From positions 36,872 through 100,871 of the forward strand of contig NTMA01000128.1 of NCBI GenBank assembly GCA_002917075.1: 64,000 nt of DNA, in the 5' to 3' direction. This DNA comes from Hawksworthiomyces lignivorus (Eukaryota; Ascomycota; Sordariomycetes; Ophiostomatales; Ophiostomataceae). Shown in pieces: positions 22,362 through 34,022 of this stretch (its first letter is position 1; each line of letters starts with the position of its first letter). The notes beneath the pieces were generated by a model, which worked only from the letters and a program-made list of their open reading frames with translations, was not told the DNA's origin and did no database searches. The translations under genes were made by a program, and so were the position numbers.

Positions 22362-25300
22362 TTACGTTTGCGCCAGCTTAGCGAACCAGCCGCCCGCTCT
22401 CTTGAGCAGCTCTCGCGGCGCGCCTATCTCAACAATATGCCCAGCATCCATCACGACCACCATATCGCAACCGATGACAGTCTCAATGCGATGTGCCACT
22501 GCTATCGTCGTGCAATCGGCAAAGTCTTGCTCTAGCACCAGTTGTATCGTTGCCCCCGTTGCGGCGTCCACGCTGCTCGTCGCCTCGTCCAGTAACAAGA
22601 TCCGTGAGCCCGTGCGCTTCTGCTTGAGCAGGGCACGCGACAGTGCAAATAGCTGCTGCTGGCCGCGCGATAGTGACGCGATGGTCAACTCAGCATCCAA
22701 GCCACCGCGCTCGCGCAGTACGTCCCACAGACCAACACGCTCCAATGCCGCCACCATGTCCATGTCAGCATGGTTCAATTCCTCAGGGTCAATGTTGCTC
22801 CGTACAGTGCCCGCTAGCAGCAGCGGATCCTGAGGCACGACAATGAACTGCTCACGAATGGTCTCGCGAGGAATCGTGTCGAGGCGGACTTCATCAACTG
22901 TAACCGTACCCTGGTCAATCTCAAGGAGCCGTAGTAGCGTGGCCACCAAAGACGATTTACCGCTGTCCTATCAGCATATGCACAAGACAATGGGATAGCG
23001 GGTAATAAAAGGGATCGTTACCTGCCAGTCCTTCCACAGATACCAACTTTCTGGCCTGCCTGGATAAATAGGTTCACATTGTGGATAGCTGTGGCTGAGG
23101 GGCTGTTTACAAGGTTAACGGGCTTCTCGCTAGACTCGATGGGACAAAAAACCTACTTATGAGAAGCAGTTACTCCACTAAACTCGATCACACCGTTATG
23201 CGGCCAGTCCGGTTGGGGCTGTGTGTTTTCGTCCGGCTTGTTTTCTGGCTTCACGTCTCGCTCGAAGTCTCGCACCCTAGCCACAGAGCCAAGCGAGGTC
23301 TCCATGGTCGTATATCCATCGACCACAGAGGCCAAATACTGGTTAAATGCTGTTCAAATATATCTCGTTAGACTGTGAATTCCTCTACTACCGTTGCACA
23401 TGAGGAATAACATACAGAGAACATTATTGAGCGCAATGCCAAGGAGGCCGGCAGAAGTTGATCCACGCAAACCTAAGGCGAGCCCCACAACAACAACAGC
23501 TTCAGCAGCGACGATCAAATCAAGCACTAAGTTTAACCAGCGCTGGATACAGTATAAGAGATAGTACGGTCGCTGAGAGAAGTCGAGCAGCTCCAGGTTT
23601 TTCTCTTGGTTGTACATCTCCCAGTCGAAGGCTCGTATTGTGCTGAGTCCATTGAGACTCTCAAGAAAGTGCGAGTAGAGGGGGCTCCTATTTTCAAGGT
23701 CGAGGAACCGAAGCTGCCTTGATGTCCGCAGGTACACATATTGCACGAAATAGATGACGGCAATCAGGAGCGGAACGGTGGCCACCATGTAAGGGGAGCC
23801 AGTGGCTATAAGCGCGGCTCCGGCAACGGCGTGAAAGAGATCTGAGCAACAAAACAATTAGGCACATGATTCTCTGCTTAATATGAATAAAGTTACCTTA
23901 CTTGGAATGGTGATGATAATAGAAGTGCCTAGCTGGGCTTCGATGACAGTCATATCCTGGCTATTGAGATTGTCAATTCCGTGCAAAGATAGGGCGTTTT
24001 GGGTTCATGAGCGTACCTGAACCTATTTAGGATGGAGCCACTGTCTGTCTGTGAGATATAGGATGCAGGGGCGTGCATCACCGTCTTCAATACCTTGTAA
24101 TGCAATCTCCGGGATGCAGATGGCACCATCTTGATAAGAGATGCCCTGAGTCCCTATCAGCTTGGATCACACAAATTCCATAAATCTTTGGAAAATCACG
24201 TACCAAATAACAGTACCAAGTCCCAGCAGAGTACATATTCCAAGAACAAAATACAAGGTGGAATAAAGAGCTACTTGGGTGCCATTCACCTTCGCCCAAA
24301 AATTGAGTAGAACAGCTGGGGAGATGGGTTAGTCGTGATAATTGTAACTCTTCAGATTTGGATGGCTACAAACATGTAAAAGACTTTGAAACTGTCTCAA
24401 TGACATTGAGGACTATGAATACTATCGGCATACGCCAACCTATCGCTTGGAAGAAGTATTTGTAGATGGAAAAATCACCAGTAGCACGGGTCAAGTCATG
24501 AATCTTATTTTCCCGCTTGACCTCGTCTGCGGCCTTCTTGGGTATGGCCGCAGAGGGAGGAGCTTCCTTTATTTCGAAATCGTTCACCTCAGTAGGAGTA
24601 CTAGGGGTCGTATTGTCAATGTACTCATACTGGAGTCGGAATTCATCGGGGGTGCTATTGGCGGCAACTCCCTTGTCGGCCAGGGCTAAGACCTTGTCGG
24701 CACAAGAGAGATATTTATCTGGGAGCATTAGAAGTAGATGTTAGTCAACTTCTAGACGGAAGCAAGACGATGCGGGGGGAAACTCACTTGAATGCGTCAC
24801 AAAGAGAACAGTCGTCTTCAATGTCCGACAGAGGCCTTGCTTTCCGAATAGTTGATCCATGACAACAGCTGCAGTTTTAGCATCTAACGCGCTCAGCACA
24901 TCGTCCAGTAGGATGATGTCAGCGCGGGCATAGACAGCCCGAGCAAGAGCCACGCGGTGCTTCTGGCCGCCGCTTAATTCCGTGCTACCAGCACCCACGA
25001 GAGTCTTGTCCCCTTTAGCCATGAGGGCAAAATCAATATCCAGCGCGCATGCCTTCACAGTTGTCTGGTACCATGCTTCATCTTCGGGACCCCGACTGAT
25101 GCCACATATGGCCTGCCTAATTGTAGTGTTTGGCAGCCATGGAGTCTGGGAGCAGAAGGCAATACGCCTAGTCGACACTGTTACGTCTCCCTTGTCGTAT
25201 GGCAACTCGCCCAGTACAGCCTTCAGGAGAGTAGTCTTGCCACTGCCCACTTTGCCAAGGACCATAGTGACAGACCCACGCTCTAGAGAAAAACTAACGT

Positions 25301-27355
25301 TCTGTAGAGCCAAATCGGCTTCTGGGCTCGGCCGCACGTCTATGTTCTCGACGCAGATGGCAGGAGTTCGAACCAGAGCAGTGGAGATATGTGCTGTCTT
25401 TCCAGGTGATGCCTTGAGCTCCGTCAGCTCAATCTCATTAGATGGCGGTGTGCATGCTTCAGATTTCTGCACTGGGTAGTCTCCATAGACTTTGCGCTGG
25501 TCTTCTCGTGCGGATGACGAGAGAAAGGCCTGGATTCGATCAAAGCACCCAATGCTTGACATTGCAACAGGGACAGCGACCAAAAGACCGGCAGCAGGTG
25601 CTGTAAGCAAAGTGATGATAGACAGACTGGTGAATGCCTTGGTGGTGTCAATCGAAGGCGTTCCGCGAACGGAGGCTTGGATGGCGTAGGTCACAAACGT
25701 AAAGACCGAGGCCATCTCCTCTGGGAAATTAGCCGCAACGTTCAACCACAGGATAGACCATCTGTAGCCCGCCATCTTTTGGACTTCAAAGTCGCGCAAA
25801 TCCTGGACCTTGCTGGTCAAGATGCGGCTCAGCCCTAACATCTTCACGCCGCGCATGTCGGCTAGCATTGAGCTTGTCAGCGCAACTCGCTTCTGCGTAG
25901 CCTCCACCCAGACTTTCTGGCGATTTGCAATGTTCTTGGACACCCAAGTTTCTGCGCCAAATGAAACTACTTCTGTCAGTCCGCATTCTTCACGCAGAAT
26001 ACTCCACAGAAGAGAAGATGCACTTACTGAGGACGACGATAATAGGCATGATGGCGACCCATCCTAGCTGCAGGGCCAGAAGAACAATGCCTACAGCCAC
26101 CTCGATCGTGTGTGCCCATATTTCGTTAAAATTCAGCAAGCACTGGTTGATACGGTCCACGTCGGTGCTCATCAGAGTAACAGCTGCCGATTCATCGTAT
26201 ACGCCATCGCGCAGCGATAAACAGCGCCGGTATATCAGAGACACAGCCGCGCCCCGGAACATGGTCAGAAAGCGGTACACGTTGTGGTTATAGTGCAGGG
26301 TGGAGATAGCAATGCCCAAGTAGATGAGGGCTGTGGCGGCAATCAGTCCGTAGCCCTTGTCGGTACTGTCATGGTCGACGTGATCGCTCAACAGATCCAG
26401 CACGCGAGTGATAAGAAAGGGTTGAGCAAAGGTGAAGCCAATCTTGCACAGCCGTGGAAAAATAGCTACCACGAGATGCGGCCACCATAGAGTGCGGTAG
26501 ATAGCCCATGCGAACTCAAAGCGGCGCTCGGGGCGGTGTCTTGTATCCCACATCTTGTAGACATCTGAAGAGAGTGTTTCGGATTTCAAGTCGTCGTCAA
26601 GCTCGTAGAGGTCGTCATGCGCAATCATAGCATTGCGCACGAGTCCTCGCCTAAACAGGCCAAGCAGCCACCAAAGTGCACTACGGTTGATGATGCCGCT
26701 AGTCGGCTCAGGGGGCAGGTGTTTGTACTTGGGCTGCAAATACTGGCGCTTCTCGTGCGATTCTAGCAGAAGCATACAGACCTTTACAGCGACGCTAGTC
26801 GACAGCAGCGCCGGTAGGGCTGTTTCGGCACCGACCTGTTTGCGGAGAAGCCACATTGTGCGGACTTGGGCACTGTCAAGCAAAATGGTGCCAAGGAGGT
26901 AGACGCTCACGAGAGTAGATGGGCGCACGTTGCGAGCATCCTCAAGCCAGGATATAGCGGTGAGTAGAACAGCGGCGATAAGGTTTACAGCCGCGGTGGG
27001 AACAGACAGCCGAGTCTTCGCAGAGGCAGATTGGCTCCAGACCACAACAGTAGCCAACTGCACGAAGGTGAATGTGAGTGTAGCAATCTATTTCACCCCG
27101 TCAGCATGGATAGAGGCTATTGGGAGAGGGAACGGAGCGCCGTACCAGCTTGGCCGTACGGACACGGCTGTTTTTGGTACGCCGCTCGAGGCGGAGCAGA
27201 GAAGAAAGCCTCAGGATACCTGCAATTAAAAAAGAAGTTGAGGGGAGCAGCGTCAGAATGGATTGCTCAAAAAGAAGAGTGAAATCGAAACCGCTACGAC
27301 AATTGGCGGCGACGAATGGCCCGAAGGCGTCGTCTGTAGAGCAATTATGCGCCAT
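22362..27355 (-). CDS. ABC-C (MRP-like) full transporter
   Basis: A multi-exon gene starting with ATG at 27355. The first exons are 27355-27146 and 27087 to about 26026; the last is 22962-22362. The order is TMD0, TMD1, NBD1, TMD2, NBD2, as in multidrug-resistance proteins. NBD1 has Walker A LGKVGSGKTTLL, signature LSGGQKHRVALARA and Walker B IILLDDVLSALD, where Asp stands in place of the catalytic Glu, as usual in this subfamily. NBD2's Walker A GRTGSGKSS is rebuilt across an intron at 22963-23021. Its signature is degenerate, LSRGQQQLFALSRA, and Walker B is ILLLDEATSSVD. Both Walker motifs look intact, so the pump should be active. Fungal members export drugs, conjugates or secondary metabolites from plasma or vacuolar membrane. 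Most middle exons were inferred by frame and family similarity and their borders are approximate. Confidence 0.9.
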
Positions 27356-28489
27356 GATGCGGAAAAATATACGATGCTGTTCTTCATGACACGGCCTGAG
27401 TCCTTGACAATGTAATAAGCACTTTATAAGCTGGTGGATTGACGGATGCCTGGAGAATGTTACGTCGGAGAGTCAAGTTTGTTGTGTTATCTCACGTGCC
27501 ATAGATGCAGCTTCCTAAAAGGGTAGTAACAGCTCTTAAGTTGTGATAGGAACTATAATAGCGCCATTTCAACGTGTTGCTGGGGCCAAAACAAACATGA
27601 AGGAAGAGAAGAAGAAGACAAATATAGAATAGAAAAGAAAAGTTTGGCTCTTCCTGGAAATTCTCACAGAGCAATTTAACTGAATTACAAGTATGCAAAA
27701 TAGACTAAAAATTGGGGATGTGCCAGACCACTCATTGGCATACCACAGCTACAGCATGGACATGTCTCCAAGGAAAGATATCTTGTCTGCGTGTAGCTAT
27801 CCTTGGTATTAAGCTAAAGCTAGCTTCTAACATATTGAATATTCTAGGCGCATAGAGGAACAGCACTGCTATCGTATGGTACGCTGCAAGGCAAGCCGCG
27901 TATTGTTCTCGTAATAGGAGGCCCTAAGAGTGCTGTTCAAGTATTAGCAAATTTCTGACCTTCCTCGCAAATATATAACACTTGAGCGGTTTTTTTATCG
28001 CACGTATAACAATTTCCTCCCTATTGTCAGAGGCTCTCCAATGGTTTTCCAAGGTCAATTCAATCTCCGCCATGGCCACATTTGCCCCGGCGGGGCAGGC
28101 CGTCCTAAGTTTAGTCTTCCGTTGTGATATCACGGAGAAGCTAATTGAGCCAATGGAGTACGCGCGTGTTAACTGCCAAGCTCTAGGAGTTACGTTCATG
28201 GATTCATTTTCTCCCCTCCTTTTCTACAGTAATATAAATGGTAAGACCATTTAAGATATCTTCATTACTGATAGGCGTGCGGTCCATTTTCAACCCGAGC
28301 TGACATCGAATTCATGCGCGCATCCAACACTTCCCAGCTTATCTAGCCAATGCTAATGACAGCTCTAGTTATACAGCTCAAATAACAAAATCCCAGCATT
28401 CGGGACGTTTTCGCCATTACATCATTATTATCACTTCAACAAACAAAAAAACTACGACTATGAATTGACCCAATTCCAACATCACCAAC
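27356..28489. other. Divergent intergenic region, 1.1 kb
   Basis: This holds the promoters of the ABC transporter (minus) and the beta-propeller gene (plus). Two opposed frames of about 90 codons near 27924-28254 overlap each other and show no family motif. No other structure was recognised. Confidence 0.4.
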
Positions 28490-29422
28490 ATGTCTGATTT
28501 GAAGAAAACTCGTGTTATCTTTCAGCTTGAGACCGTGGGCACATGGTTTGAAAACATTGCCGTGCGTCCGTCAGGTACTCTCTTGGTCACCCGCGTTGAC
28601 GCTCCCGAGCTGCTGGAGATCGACCCCACTTCTGGGTCAAGCAAAACCATTCTGAAGCTGCCTGCTCCACTCACTAGCCTGACCGGCATTACAGAGCTCA
28701 CCCCCGATGTATACGTTCTCGGTGCCGGCGAATACGACACCAGTTCTAATTCTCCCCGCGCGGGGTCATGGGTGATCTATCTGCTGGACCTCTCTTCTTC
28801 CGGCAACAATTCGGCGGAGGCCAAGCTGATAACCAAGATCCCCACTGCGGGGCTCATCAATGGCATGGCCACTCTGGACGCGGACACCGTGCTAGCCGGC
28901 GACTCTGAGTTCGGCGCGCTATATCGCATCGACGTCTCGCGCGGTGCCCACACGCTGCTCGCCGATGACATCGAAGCTATGAAATCGCCGCCGGAGGCGC
29001 CGCTGCGCATCGGCATCAACGGCATCAAGATCCGCGACGGCCAGCTATATTTCACCAGCTCGATGCGCGGCTCCCTATTCCGCCTACCGCTGGGCGCCGA
29101 TGGCGCCCCCGCAGGGCCGCCCGAGGTGGTCGCAACTGGCTTCGGTGCTGACGACTTCGCCATCGATACCGCCGGCGACGTCTATGTCACTACCCACCCG
29201 GACAACACCGTCGTGCGGGTGCGCCCTGGCGACAGCAGCGGTGCGGTCACGGTCGCAGGTGCCAAAGACACCCTCGAGATCGGCGGCCCCACGGCTGCAG
29301 CATTTGGGCGTGGACCGTCCGACAGCAATGTGCTGTATGTCGTCACGTCGGGGGCGCTGGCCGTTCCAGTCCAGGGCAAGCTCGTGGAGCCGGCTAAAGT
29401 TGTTGCAGTGGATTTGGCATAA
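28490..29422 (+). CDS. Six-bladed beta-propeller protein (SMP-30/Diels-Alderase-like)
   Basis: This single-exon gene encodes 310 aa with no signal peptide. Blade-like repeats are visible: ENIAVRPSGTLLVTR, GLINGMATLDADTVLAGDS, IGINGIKIRDGQLYFTSS, DDFAIDTAGDVYVTTHPDN and a final VLYVVTSGAL. This matches the TolB-like six-bladed propeller superfamily that includes SMP-30/gluconolactonases. The arrangement of INGMATLD, GALYRIDV and GINGIKIRDGQLYFT resembles fungal propellers such as AsR5/EupF-type hetero-Diels-Alderases in tropolone pathways. The two activities cannot be separated by eye. It lies 632 bp upstream of the maleylacetate reductase on the same strand, so a shared aromatic-compound pathway is possible. 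Confidence 0.8.
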   Translation: MSDLKKTRVIFQLETVGTWFENIAVRPSGTLLVTRVDAPELLEIDPTSGSSKTILKLPAPLTSLTGITELTPDVYVLGAGEYDTSSNSPRAGSWVIYLLDLSSSGNNSAEAKLITKIPTAGLINGMATLDADTVLAGDSEFGALYRIDVSRGAHTLLADDIEAMKSPPEAPLRIGINGIKIRDGQLYFTSSMRGSLFRLPLGADGAPAGPPEVVATGFGADDFAIDTAGDVYVTTHPDNTVVRVRPGDSSGAVTVAGAKDTLEIGGPTAAAFGRGPSDSNVLYVVTSGALAVPVQGKLVEPAKVVAVDLA

Positions 29423-30054
29423 AGGTTTTATCCCTTTGATGAGCTTGAAGGCGGCGATTCTGAGACGGCAAATTTTGTATCTTCGGCCACTATGCTCACA
29501 ACGGCTAAGTCGCACCAAGCAGCTGGCATGCTTTGGGTTGCCTATTGATTATCTAGTTTCAAGTAATGATCAGTCAAGTTCCAATCAATTATATAATCTT
29601 GAACGATTCTACCCCTAGTTGACATGTTTTCTTTCTCCAATACTACATCGTGAGATGCAAAAAGACTAGCATATAAGGGTGACGTATGAGACGTAAAGAA
29701 AAATAACATGGCGGCTGTAGCTGTAGGTAAATTGAGCTAATTAAATAAATAAAAAGGTTGGAGGCGATCGTTGCTGGGAGAAAAGACGGGGACCCCAAAG
29801 CCAGCTTTCCCGGCGTAGATATTTCCCGATTAGAGGCATCCTATAATCGGTTCCATATTGCCGCTACGACACCTTTCTCCACACAAATGCTAATATAATG
29901 CTGAGTAAAATAGTAAAATGCACTGTATTGCGTATGACTTGCGGCCGACTCTTTCTTCGTTCATCTCAGTTAAAACCGGCATACGAGCCACTCCGACGCA
30001 TAATTTGGAAAACCTCAATATCATACAGACACCTCATCGGCCAATATCGTCATC
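29423..30054. promoter_or_regulatory. Spacer upstream of maleylacetate reductase
   Basis: This 632-bp AT-rich spacer contains the 3' flank of the propeller gene and the promoter of the reductase. No specific motif was recognised. Confidence 0.4.
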
Positions 30055-31137
30055 ATGGCATCGAGCTTTGAATACCAGGCGAACCCGGCCCGGGTCATCT
30101 TCGGGAAGGGCTCCATTGAAAAGGTCCCTGGCGAGCTGATTAGACTCGGCTTGTCTAAACCACTGATCCTCAGTACGCCACAACAGACGTCTCAGGCTGA
30201 AGATCTGCGAAAAATACTTGCCAGCAAGGTCACGGTAGTTGGCGTTTTTGACCAAGCCACCATGCACACACCCGTGGAAGTCACCGAAAAGGCCATCCAG
30301 GTGGTCAAAGACACCGCCTGCGACTCCGTCGTCTCCATCGGCGGCGGCAGCACCATTGGCCTAGGCAAGGCGCTAAGCATTCGCACTGGCCTCTACCATC
30401 TCTGCATTCCGACCACCTATGCCGGCAGCGAGGTGACGCCGATTCTGGGCGAGACTCAGGATGGGCGTAAGACGACTAGATCCGACCCCAAGATCCTGCC
30501 AGGCACTGTCGTCTACGACGTCGATCTCACCATGACGCTCCCCGTCGGCCTCAGCGCGACCAGCGGCGTTAACGCAATTGCACACGCTGTCGAGGCGCTC
30601 TACGCGCGCAACGGCAACCCAGTCATTAACCTCCTGGCCATCGAGGGCGTCAAGGCGCTCGCAGAGGCGCTTCCAGTGATCGTCAAAGACCCTACCGCCG
30701 TCGGGCCGCGCTCCAAGGCCCAGTACGGCGCCTGGCTGTGCGGCACCTGCCTGGGAAGCGTGGGCATGTCCCTGCACCACAAGCTGTGCCACACGCTTGG
30801 CGGTAGCTTCAACCTCCCGCACGCGGAGACGCACACCGTCGTGCTCCCTCACGCCGTGGCCTATAATGCGCCCAAGATTCCCGAGGCGCTGGCGCTGCTG
30901 GCCCAGGCGCTGCCGGAGAGCAACGGCGATGCCATCCACGGTCTTAACGTCCTACTACAGAAGCTCGGCGTCACCAGGGACCTGAAGTCGTTTGGACTGA
31001 AAGAAGAAGACGTCAGCAAGGCGGCCGATATTGCCGTCAGCAACCCGTACTGGAATCCTCGCGAAGTAGAGCGGGCTCCAATCCAAGAGCTGATCCGCCG
31101 CGCCTGGGCTGGCGAAGATGCACGAGCAGATCTGTGA
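30055..31137 (+). CDS. Maleylacetate reductase (iron-type alcohol dehydrogenase family)
   Basis: This single-exon gene encodes 360 aa, the usual length. The N-terminus has ARVIFGKGSIEKVP, followed by the nucleotide-binding GGGSTIGLGKA and IPTTYAGSEVTPI. The metal-site region has SGVNAIAHAVEALYA, MSLHHKLCHTLGG and PHAETHTVVLPH, placing it in the maleylacetate reductase clade rather than general iron alcohol dehydrogenases. The enzyme reduces maleylacetate to 3-oxoadipate with NAD(P)H, feeding hydroxyquinol- and resorcinol-type ring-cleavage products into central metabolism. No intradiol dioxygenase or monooxygenase partner is in the window, so the upstream steps must lie elsewhere or the substrate differs. 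Confidence 0.92.
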   Translation: MASSFEYQANPARVIFGKGSIEKVPGELIRLGLSKPLILSTPQQTSQAEDLRKILASKVTVVGVFDQATMHTPVEVTEKAIQVVKDTACDSVVSIGGGSTIGLGKALSIRTGLYHLCIPTTYAGSEVTPILGETQDGRKTTRSDPKILPGTVVYDVDLTMTLPVGLSATSGVNAIAHAVEALYARNGNPVINLLAIEGVKALAEALPVIVKDPTAVGPRSKAQYGAWLCGTCLGSVGMSLHHKLCHTLGGSFNLPHAETHTVVLPHAVAYNAPKIPEALALLAQALPESNGDAIHGLNVLLQKLGVTRDLKSFGLKEEDVSKAADIAVSNPYWNPREVERAPIQELIRRAWAGEDARADL

Positions 31138-31427
31138 ACAAAATAAGATGACATTTAGTTAAATACACTCTATCTATTTCTAATGTATAGAGATCCTTCT
31201 CATTTATAAGAGCGCTTGGAGGTGACATAAGCACGTTACTTGATAAGTTTCATCGTAGTATCAATTTTGATGTCAAGCTAGATGTTAACGTCTGCAGTAC
31301 CATAACAATCCAATTTATATGTCCAAAAGTTTCCAATTCATTCAGTAAATGGTCGTATCTGTTTCTCTACTTACATAGCAGCACTGCATATCCCACAATC
31401 TATGTTGTAACTGAAACACGGCAGCTC

Positions 31428-33457
31428 TCACTGCTCCTTGTTAGGAGCCAACATTGGTCTTCCGCTCGTATCTCTCAACATATCATCCATCTGGCTTGAA
31501 TCTTGCGGAAGAGCAAGATTTAGGAAAACCGCAATGGCAGCTGACACGATAAATGGTGTCTCCACGATGAGATTGATGCCCTGTTCAAAACCAGATAGAT
31601 GGACATTGGATCCGCTGTAATCAAGGATCTTAGAGAACCAGTCCGGCTGCACAATATCCATAAACCCTATGCCAAGGCTAAAATAACAGAGGAAAGTTAG
31701 TCATCAGTTCAGCTATGCATTATGCTGGCGAGAAAAAAAAATACACGCGAACAAAACATACCTCACTGTAAGAATGAACCGATTTCGCCGTGTGAACGGC
31801 ACCAGAGCTAGAACACGGATACCAGCTACTGTAATCGTTGCAAATAGGAAAACCTGCATACCACCAAGCACAGACGGAGGCATAGAGCCAAAAACAGCAC
31901 CGAACTTGCCAAAGATTCCCATGAGTAAGAGGAATGCAGCGGCACACCATCCAGCGCGTCTCGATGCACATCCGGTCAAGGTTATAACGCCGTTATTGCC
32001 GGCCTGTGAGACCATAGGTGGGCCGGTACCCAAGGCGCTGATGAGGCTCCCCAGTCCGTCGCACAGGATGCCGCCTTGGATTCGCGAATTGAATTCGGTG
32101 CCTTCGATATCGACGTTGCTGATTTCAGCAGTTGCCAGAATGTCAGGCATACATGAGACTGCCTCGCAAACAAACATGATAAGCAACGGTAAGACCAGCG
32201 CTCCGTCTACAGACAGCTTGAAAGTGTGCACCCAAAGGAATGTGGCGGCTGGCGCGGCGTGAATATTATCCAAAGACCAGTAGCCGGTCAGTCCAGAGAT
32301 GAGGCACCCCACGAAAAGTCCAATAATCACAGACGCTGACTTCATAATTGGTGATCCGAACCATTCGACCAAGACAATTGTTACAAAGACACTGAAGCCT
32401 AGTCCTATGAACTTCGGGTCACCCCTATACAGCAGTTCTGTTCAGTATAGTTTTCAGCCAGCTATTCCAAGCCAGAGTACTTACCAAGGGAGAGGTTTTG
32501 GTGCGGCAGCATTGGGACAGAGTGCGTAAAACCCAGTTCCGTTGTGACAGTTCTAACCTGAACGTCAGCCCAGTATATGGTCAAATTTCTGCAGTTAGAC
32601 AACTTACACTACTCCCACCCCAGTTCTGCATCCCGTTGCTAATGAGGTACACTCCAACTAACAGAAGCAAACTGCCCGTCACAATCTTTGGGAAGATTTT
32701 GTTCAATGTTTTAGGCGGCACGAAACTCATCAAGATCTGAACCCAGACTGTGCATAGCATGGTCCCGAGCAGTGCACCCCATGCATCAGGGCACGGAAGC
32801 TGAGTCCCGTCCGCGGCAGTCGGACACGTGCCGTTCGCGTATCTCATGGCAGTGTAGTTGAATGCGATAGGGAGAATATCAAATGTTGGACCCACGGTCG
32901 AGAGAAGCCCCGTGCCTATAAAGAATGGTGTCTTGGTGATATGGATCCGAGTCACCTGGATTGCCGTAGCGATACCCGTGCATATAAAGGCCGCCGAGAC
33001 GAGGTATTGTGTCTCTGCTGAATTGAGATAAAAGGCACCACCAGCGATAGCAAGTGGCGGGCTCACAATACTACCGATCATAGAGAGCGCATGCTGTAGA
33101 CCCAAGATAATTGTCAAGAGGACAGGGACTTCATCGTTGAGGCCATAGAAAGGCGCTTTGTAGTCCTTGTACTTTTTATTCAAAGGATAGATGTTTGGCG
33201 TTATCAGGTACAAATAGTTCTGCGCTATGTCAGTAACATGTCCCGAATGAAGTTTGCAGGATACTGATATGAAAGCTCACATAATCGCCGAACCAACCTG
33301 CTTTGCTGGTGAAATACCATTTCAGGTATGCTAACCTCTCCTTCCAGCCTTGCGCCGCCGGCAGTTCCTCGACAACTGCAACAGAAGTGTCAGCAACGTC
33401 AAGCGCGTCTTTCGTTGCCATTTTTGTCTCTATCGAAGGGATCGACTGGGAAGCCAT
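31428..33457 (-). CDS. NAT/NCS2 nucleobase permease with atypical substrate motif
   Basis: Five exons encode about 600 aa with roughly 14 helices. Exon 1 is 33457-33281 and exon 2 is 33219-32608. The early motif LQHALSMIGSIVSPP is characteristic of UapA/UapC-type purine permeases, as is RIQGGILCDGLGSL. The core signature, normally QNNGxxxxTR, here reads GNNGVITLTG: the first Gln and last Arg are both Gly (about residues 428 and 437). In helix 8, SCMPDILATAE replaces the usual ExxGD, so the Glu that contacts purines appears to be Ser (about residue 376) while the following Asp is kept. The fold is clearly conserved, but xanthine/urate recognition is doubtful and another heterocycle is likely. 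It is divergent from an amidohydrolase gene. Confidence 0.9.
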
Positions 33458-34022
33458 CACTAAAGCGTGAGCGAGAACTGTCTGGACATGAACTGTCGAG
33501 AATTTTAATGTTGCACGTACGTGCTACTTCGCGTTATATGGCAATAATCAAGGGTCTCCAGTGCTGCATAAGCCAGCTGCATCACCCATTAGCCCCGGTA
33601 CATCCCTTGTACGCCCCTGTCTTGCCAAGGTATGGAATGACATTACACTGCGATATGGCTAATCTTAAGCGCCGTGATAGGCCTGATCCATATCAGTCGG
33701 AGCTGGCCGCGTTGCATTGGGGCCTTATCCGCTGCTGAATTCGCATAAACTTGCGGGGCACTGTTGCATCGTACCCTCTATCAGGCACTTCTGTTGATTA
33801 TTTCTCTGTTTGTTCTTATCGGATCGGGGCTCGGCGCGTTCGGTTTTGCTACAACATGAAAATACATGCTTACATTAGATGAGGCACCATAATGAAATGT
33901 GATGATGAAATAGCTCCTTTTTGCGACCCTAAGTTCCTTTCACTTTGAGTAGTTATATATGGTATCCATTCACAGGCTGCGTTCTTTACTGCGATAAGTC
34001 TCAAGTTATTGAAATAGTTAAT
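33458..34022. promoter_or_regulatory. Shared promoter of NAT permease and amidohydrolase
   Basis: This 565-bp interval lies between two divergent start codons. It contains three HGATAR matches (near 33675, 33815 and 33992), slightly above the chance expectation of about 1.6. Co-expression of the two genes is plausible. Confidence 0.4.

Noticed and set aside
27924..28254. Opposed 90-codon frames between the ABC and propeller genes
   Set aside because: They are mutually overlapping frames in a divergent promoter, without protein-like features.
33458..34022. GATA sites as proof of nitrogen control of the NAT/amidohydrolase pair
   Set aside because: Three matches against about 1.6 expected is too weak to claim on its own.
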